Part shown: piece by piece, positions 59,201 through 64,000 of the stretch
Position numbering within the stretch: the first letter of the stretch is position 1
How the letters are laid out: every line of letters starts with the position of its first letter
Source: Paratinospora sagittata
Lineage: Eukaryota; Streptophyta; Magnoliopsida; Ranunculales; Menispermaceae
Reading direction: 5' to 3'
Assembly (NCBI GenBank): GCA_035771175.1
Contig: CM069599.1
Coordinates: forward strand, 33,389,562 to 33,453,561
Length of the DNA: 64,000 bases
Translations under genes and position numbers: made by a program
Notes under the pieces: model-generated
The model's input: only the letters and a program-made list of their open reading frames with translations
What the model was told of the DNA's origin: nothing
The model's database searches: none

Positions 59201-61649
59201 TACAAATTCACAATCATTTTAAATACTTCTTCGGCAAAAGCTTCAGTTAATAGCCATATCAAGCAACTGTTTAGTTGATCCAGTATTTCTTTAAAAGAGT
59301 AGATTCTTAGGATACTCCGCTTAATGTGAACATATGGAATAGGCTCTGTTCCATTCTCCATCATTTCCTTCCATGTCAAGTCAATATTATATTCTTCCTC
59401 AGTATATGGTAGAGGCAAGTAGAGAAATATTTCCTAAAATATCGAAAAAATGTTAGGGAAGTGTTTGATCATTAGCGAAAGTAATATAGTACCACACAAA
59501 TGAATTTTCGACAATGAGCACATATGGTCACACAAATTAAAAGCAATACAGATGATGATATTAACAGAGTTCAGTGGAAAGACGAGGAAGATAAAATCGT
59601 TAACGAATGCATTTGTGAAATCTTTGGAGTATCTTCTGAAAGTGATAGACATGTAGATCTCTAACAGAGTAGTTGAAATTTGAACACATGTTTGGGGTCT
59701 CAAAAGAACTAGAAGAAAGCCACAAAGTAGGTGGACTGAGGTAAAGAGAGCATATATAATAAAGACACTTAAATTGCTATAAAACATAATGAGAATTTCT
59801 TCAGGCTACAATGGAACATAGGATGAGCCTTTGTCAATGATAATGATAACAACAAAAAAACACACAAATATAGCAAACATTCATCCAAAAGAGGATATCA
59901 ACCATAGGTCATTGTTAATCAAATATAGCTTCAAAAGGACAAAAAAAAAAGGAACACAGTACTATAATTTCGATAGTATTATGTAAAAGAAATTTTTAAA
60001 TAGGACGTTCTTCGGAAATCTCACCTCTATGTCAACTGTTGGCACTTCATCCTGCTAATCCAAAAAAACTACATCAGGCTTCTCAACCAACTAAATCAAC
60101 AGAAAATACGAATGAAGTAAAAAAAAAAAAAAATTGGCAAACAAAAAACCACAAAACAAAAAGAAAGAAAGAGATAACCGCAGTGGTGAATCTCCATAAT
60201 TGTATTTTTGAAACCTTTTATTTTTCCTAGATATTAAAGGATCTAAGTCATAAAAGTACAAAAGGTGCAAATTATTTAAAAAATTTCTTCTTCTAGTAAA
60301 TAAATTGTTATGAATATCTCAATAATTTTATTTAAAAATGACAATGGTAAATAATGGAGTTCACTAGACAGAGCTCTAGTGAGTAGCGAGAACTTATAAC
60401 GAAGCCAGTTTTGAGTAAGAATGTAATAGTAGATCAAATGTTTTTAAGTTTTGGAAAAAAAATTTAGGAAGAAAAATAGCATTCCTAGAAGAGTATAATT
60501 CAAGATTGACCTTCTTTTCCAAGTGCCAATCAGATGGATGCCTCCAGCAAACTGCTCTAGTCAGTTGATTCCCTAAGGTTGTCACTTTATCTGGCCAAGG
60601 TGCACACTTTGTATGCGATGCTATTGAGCACCGTATGCATTGCCAACATTGAGTCTGTTGGCAGATGAAGCAACCCTGTTTAGAGAAACATATCTTAGAT
60701 TTGTAAGCTTAGAAGCCCCAATTTACAGATATAAGAATGAGCAATTTGAGCAGTGAAAACAGCAATAAGAAAATGCTATGCATCTTTAAATTTATGGTGA
60801 AGGGTTGTTGAAGAAACAATGCAAGAAAACGGTTTCAATCAGAGAACTCTATTGGGCTTATGGACCTCGGATAGAAAAGTGGTTTTGGAACAACTTTACA
60901 AAGAATTACATGCTTCAGAGACTACTAATTCACCACAGGATATTAACATTGAGTAGATTCTTAATTGAAGAAACTACACAAATCAAACAACATGAATGAG
61001 AAACCATCAAATGTAGAAATCAAGAAACTACACAAAACACAAATGTACACAATAACTTTAACAACAATGATATAAACCTTACATGTTGTGGGCACTTGAA
61101 CGTTTTAGAAGTAGAGAATCCAAGCTTTTCCTTGACACACTTTAGATGATATGCTTGTCCACAACCACGAACAGAGCATAAAACTTTATCAGAATATACG
61201 AATTTGCGGCACCCTGGGCATTCAACCTGAATTTGACATCAAAAAATTGTCATTACAATATCAGAAAGAATGAGGATGATCATCAAAAGTTTCTTCATAA
61301 AAAGATAAAAGCAGAAATGTTTGTTCTTTACCATTCTAGGAGCCTTGACAAGAAACGGGAGGACGCACTCGCTTTCGCAAGCCCCCGATTCCACTTTCTT
61401 CTCTGCCCAATCCTTCACGAAATCATCCAACGACTTTCGATTCACCAAATCGCGAATCCTCTCCGACGAGCCCTCGTGACACAATTTCCCACGAACTTTG
61501 GCATTCTCATCACCATCATCACTACTCTTTCGAATGCGAGTTACATCATTTCGCGCAATGCGATTATTCCTCAATCTCCCAGCCCAGCTACTGCTACTAC
61601 TACTACTACAAGAACCTTTCTCATTTTCTAAGTTTTTCGAATTCCCCAT
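56291..61649 (-). CDS. ASHR3: Histone-lysine methyltransferase ASHR3 (PHD + AWS + SET)
   Basis: Eleven minus-strand exons: 61332-61649, 61083-61226, 60511-60675, 60025-60051, 59316-59433, 59060-59156, 58100-58193, 57845-57923, 57389-57560, 56889-56969, 56291-56420; 474 aa, close to Arabidopsis ASHR3. A Ser/Arg-rich N-terminus (1-106) precedes a PHD-like double zinc finger (about 107-205: CPGC..., CSVRGC, CFICQ, CIRC). The AWS domain follows (CSSC, CSNNCVC, CSKACHDSKTC), then SET from about 322 with WGLEAAELI, the catalytic NHSCNPNC at 393-400 and TYDY at 428-431, and post-SET CHCGAPNC at 442-449. All key residues are present. ASHR3 methylates histone H3 (reported for K36) in chromatin and acts in stamen and root meristem development. 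Exon 4 has only 27 nt. The plant-specific PHD-SET pairing separates it from ASHH3/4. Confidence 0.93.
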
Positions 61650-62925
61650 TTTCGAGAGAATTTCGAACCGGTTCGAATCGAAGTGCTCAGTGATTGATAT
61701 GAGAGTGGCACAAGAACAAGAATGCCAAGAAAAAGGGAAGAGAGATTTTATCAGCGAAGTTAGCTTGTGAAGACATATATTGGCGGGAAGCAACTACCTC
61801 TTTCAAACTAACAGAAACTAAGTTTATTTGTGTACACCCCATCGCACCATACGCTACAGCATAAAGGATCCTGCCTCAGACACGTCTCACCGCCTCACTG
61901 GCTACAGAAAATATATATATATATATACATATATGGAAAATAGTGGCGTTTTTAAATAAATAGGTACAATAGTAGTCCTCTTGTTAACAACTTATGTTAT
62001 TATAGCATTTTTGTTTTTGAATAATGTTATATATAAGTTGGGTGTCAACGCAATTTTTTGACACTGACACTCAACTTATATTGGATTGTTGGATATGCGT
62101 GTGTATTTGGAGATGTTGCGCAATACACGTGCATTTCTAAAACATCCAACAGAACTGGGTACCAACGTAAAAAAATAACATTAACACTCAGTGTACATAA
62201 AACATTTTTCTTTTTTTTATTTTAGTGGTGTAATGTGTGTTATAGCTCATTAATTACTCCTCAATTAATGTGGTGCAACCAAAGTTTTTCTTTTCTTTTA
62301 TAAGAACAATTAATTAAACTAAATTTGAAAACATTGGTGGACATATATATTTTGTAATATTAGCAAGTCGTGGTTTAAGATTATATTAAAATAGTAGTGA
62401 AAAGAACAAAAGCGGCAGAGTATAAGCACCAGGAGTACTTTACAATAAAACCTTACCCAAACCAAGCACAATATATAATCATGAACAAAGTGACCTGAGC
62501 AAGACTTAAACCCCCACAAACAAGCACATATAATCCCTCAGCGATAAAATTAATAGACCACCATAAGATACATTAGAAGAGAACGAAGAAAACGTAATCA
62601 ATGGCCCTGATACAAGCAGCTGGACCAATTTAAGCATCAATTAGAGACTGAGAAACCATTCGCAGAAGGAAGGAGAAGCAAAAACCCAAGTACTAGCCGT
62701 TAGTACTTTAAAATGAATGCTGCAATACTAAGCCCAACAACCCTTCCTTCTTTCTTCCTCTCTTTTTTTCCTTCTCTCCTCCTCAAATCAAAGAGAAGTT
62801 ACATATCACCATAAACAATGGATTCATGAATTATGTAAATTTGTATATATATATATATATATATATGAGGCCTTGAAATACACAAATAGTGAAACCAGAA
62901 TTTTATTTTATTTTTTTCCTTTCAT
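61650..62925. other. Intergenic DNA between ASHR3 and PTC52
   Basis: ASHR3 promoter and leader at the left, PTC52 3' UTR at the right. Contains (ta)n tracts near 61911-61932 and 62844-62866 and the MITE listed at 62027. No gene seen. Confidence 0.6.
62027..62200. mobile_element. 174-bp TIR MITE, second copy of the WRI4-intron family
   Basis: Left end ttatatataagttgggtgtcaacg then caattttttgac; the right end, gtaaaaaaataacattaacactcagtgtacataa, is a weaker inverted copy. It aligns along its whole length with 30125-30299. This copy has the better-preserved left arm, and the intron copy the better right arm. Confidence 0.78.
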
Positions 62926-64000
62926 TTACAGTCTCCTGTGACTCCTAATGAAGTTTGTGGTGTTCATTGCAATGGCAGTAGAGCAAGCATATATTCCACC
63001 CAAGCACAATGTTGCTGAAACCAAAAATAGAGTTTTCCATTGCCTTCCTGACACAAGAATAGCCAGAGCAGCAGAAACAAGAGCAAGAGCAGATAAACCA
63101 TTTTTCCAAGCTTGGAAGGCCTTAAGAGCACTGCTACATTCCTTGCAATGAACTACATGTCGGAAATACCGATTGGCCGGATTGGGAGCGTGCATTGTTC
63201 CAATCCCTCCTTTTGCCGGCATTGAAGCTGAAACTTGAGCAACCAATCCCGCCGGTGCGTGTTCTAAAACTGCCGGTACTTTAGGCAGTGATATAGTACT
63301 GTGCCCAATATAGTAAGGCATTCCATGCCCAACTTTATCCATCCATTTCCTGTATTCTGCAACCCAAATGTCTGAAGACTTTAGATTAATGTACAAATCC
63401 TTAGTTGGAACCCTTTCCTTCATTAGAATCTCGTTTTGGGACGATAAGAAGCCCATATCTTGCTCGAAAACCTTGCTTGCATTCTGGTGGAAGTACCACT
63501 CGGGAAGAATTTTCGCGAGTGGTGACCTTATTGTGCTTCCAAATCTCACTATGAGCATAGACTTGCCTTGCCCAGCCGGCCGGCAAAGGAATAGGCCTGA
63601 GAAATAGTGTGTTTCTTCCTTCTTGTCCACGCTCATCCTGTTGTTCTGAAGAACACATGGTGCATCAAATTGTAGCATATTCGCCGTGCCTTCTTCTTCT
63701 TTCCCCCACAGACCTGCGAATCCTCGATGTGTCCGCTCTGTTACTTTGAATAAAAGTGGTTGAGCATCTTCTCTCTTAGCACTCCAATCAGTTCTATCAT
63801 GTGAAATTGGGACATGGGCAGGATCCATTAGGTTCTCTAGGAGAATTGAGTGATCATATGGAAGCTCATGGATTGTAGAGAAGTCTTGGAATCCCGCACG
63901 GGCAAAATTCTCGAACCAAGGTAGTTTCCCTATGTTGCCTCGTTTCGTTTGTGACATCCATACCCAGATAACTCCTTGTGATTCCTTCACCTCATAAGTT
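62926..64000 (-). CDS. PTC52: PTC52-type Rieske oxygenase (PAO/TIC55 family), 3' part only
   Basis: A continuous minus-strand frame of at least 357 codons runs to the window edge with no start in view (it reads ..TYEVKESQGVIWVWMS), so the transit peptide and Rieske [2Fe-2S] centre lie outside. Visible: the mononuclear iron site NLMDPAHVPISHDRT (NxxDxxHxxxxH); GHGMPYYIGHSTISLPKVPA; MHAPNPANRYFRHVVHC; a redox CxxC (CKEC) typical of the PAO/TIC55/PTC52 group; two C-terminal membrane helices; and the end NTTNFIRSHRRL, which I recall from PTC52/ACD1-like. The family are plastid-envelope or thylakoid oxygenases of chlorophyll metabolism; PTC52 has been tied to protochlorophyllide oxidation at the import machinery. 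PAO and TIC55 are less likely from the C-terminus. Confidence 0.9.
   Translation of the reverse strand, partial: TYEVKESQGVIWVWMSQTKRGNIGKLPWFENFARAGFQDFSTIHELPYDHSILLENLMDPAHVPISHDRTDWSAKREDAQPLLFKVTERTHRGFAGLWGKEEEGTANMLQFDAPCVLQNNRMSVDKKEETHYFSGLFLCRPAGQGKSMLIVRFGSTIRSPLAKILPEWYFHQNASKVFEQDMGFLSSQNEILMKERVPTKDLYINLKSSDIWVAEYRKWMDKVGHGMPYYIGHSTISLPKVPAVLEHAPAGLVAQVSASMPAKGGIGTMHAPNPANRYFRHVVHCKECSSALKAFQAWKNGLSALALVSAALAILVSGRQWKTLFLVSATLCLGGIYACSTAIAMNTTNFIRSHRRL

Noticed and set aside
60805..61631. Plus-strand frames opposite ASHR3 exons 1-2 and intron 2
   Set aside because: Antisense or intronic shadows; the minus-strand ASHR3 model explains all coding signal here.

Overview
This is a plant nuclear genomic window, most likely from a dicot. 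Genes are AT-rich and split by GT-AG introns, several of plant-specific families (VQ, WRINKLED-type AP2, ASHR3 SET-domain, PTC52 oxygenase), and surrounded by A/T homopolymers, microsatellites, MITEs, a SINE and a Ty1/copia element. I cannot name the species. Exon structures were built by hand from splice sites and reading-frame continuity; every multi-exon model closes in frame.

Layout. (1) 1-12.3 kb: a direct duplication of about 4.5 kb (985-5575 and 7792-12291), each copy carrying an intact minus-strand VQ-motif gene; a 2.2 kb spacer separates them. (2) 12.3-17 kb: AT-rich intergenic DNA with a hAT-type MITE (perfect 8-bp target duplication), a decayed relative and microsatellites. (3) 17.1-20.1 kb: two plus-strand genes for small, probably plastid proteins (a DnaJ-type zinc-finger protein and a one-pass membrane protein). 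(4) 20.7-25.4 kb: a minus-strand heptahelical (PAQR/HHP) receptor-like gene with a 3.5 kb intron. (5) 25.4-28.7 kb: intergenic, with a small MITE, a G24 run and a tRNA-derived SINE. (6) 28.8-31.8 kb: a WRI4-like double-AP2 transcription factor with the 9-nt micro-exon typical of this family. (7) 32.8-37.6 kb: a young Tork/Tnt1-like copia retrotransposon with 597-bp LTRs, an intact pol frame and most of gag missing. (8) 38.8-46.2 kb: a divergent pair, SKA2 (kinetochore) and TGS1 (RNA cap hypermethylase), about 0.4 kb apart. (9) 46.9-64 kb: four minus-strand genes: a 100-aa membrane protein, a CCCH/G-patch protein (C3H22/ZGPAT type), the histone methyltransferase ASHR3, and the 3' part of PTC52 running off the right edge.

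The genes are ordinary housekeeping and regulatory loci and do not form one pathway. I found no convincing undescribed system. The points most worth a second look are the recent VQ duplication with its unusually conserved downstream block, the two-copy 175-bp TIR family (one copy in a WRI4 intron), the SINE with its target duplication, and the gag-deleted but pol-intact copia element whose LTRs carry a G-box array.
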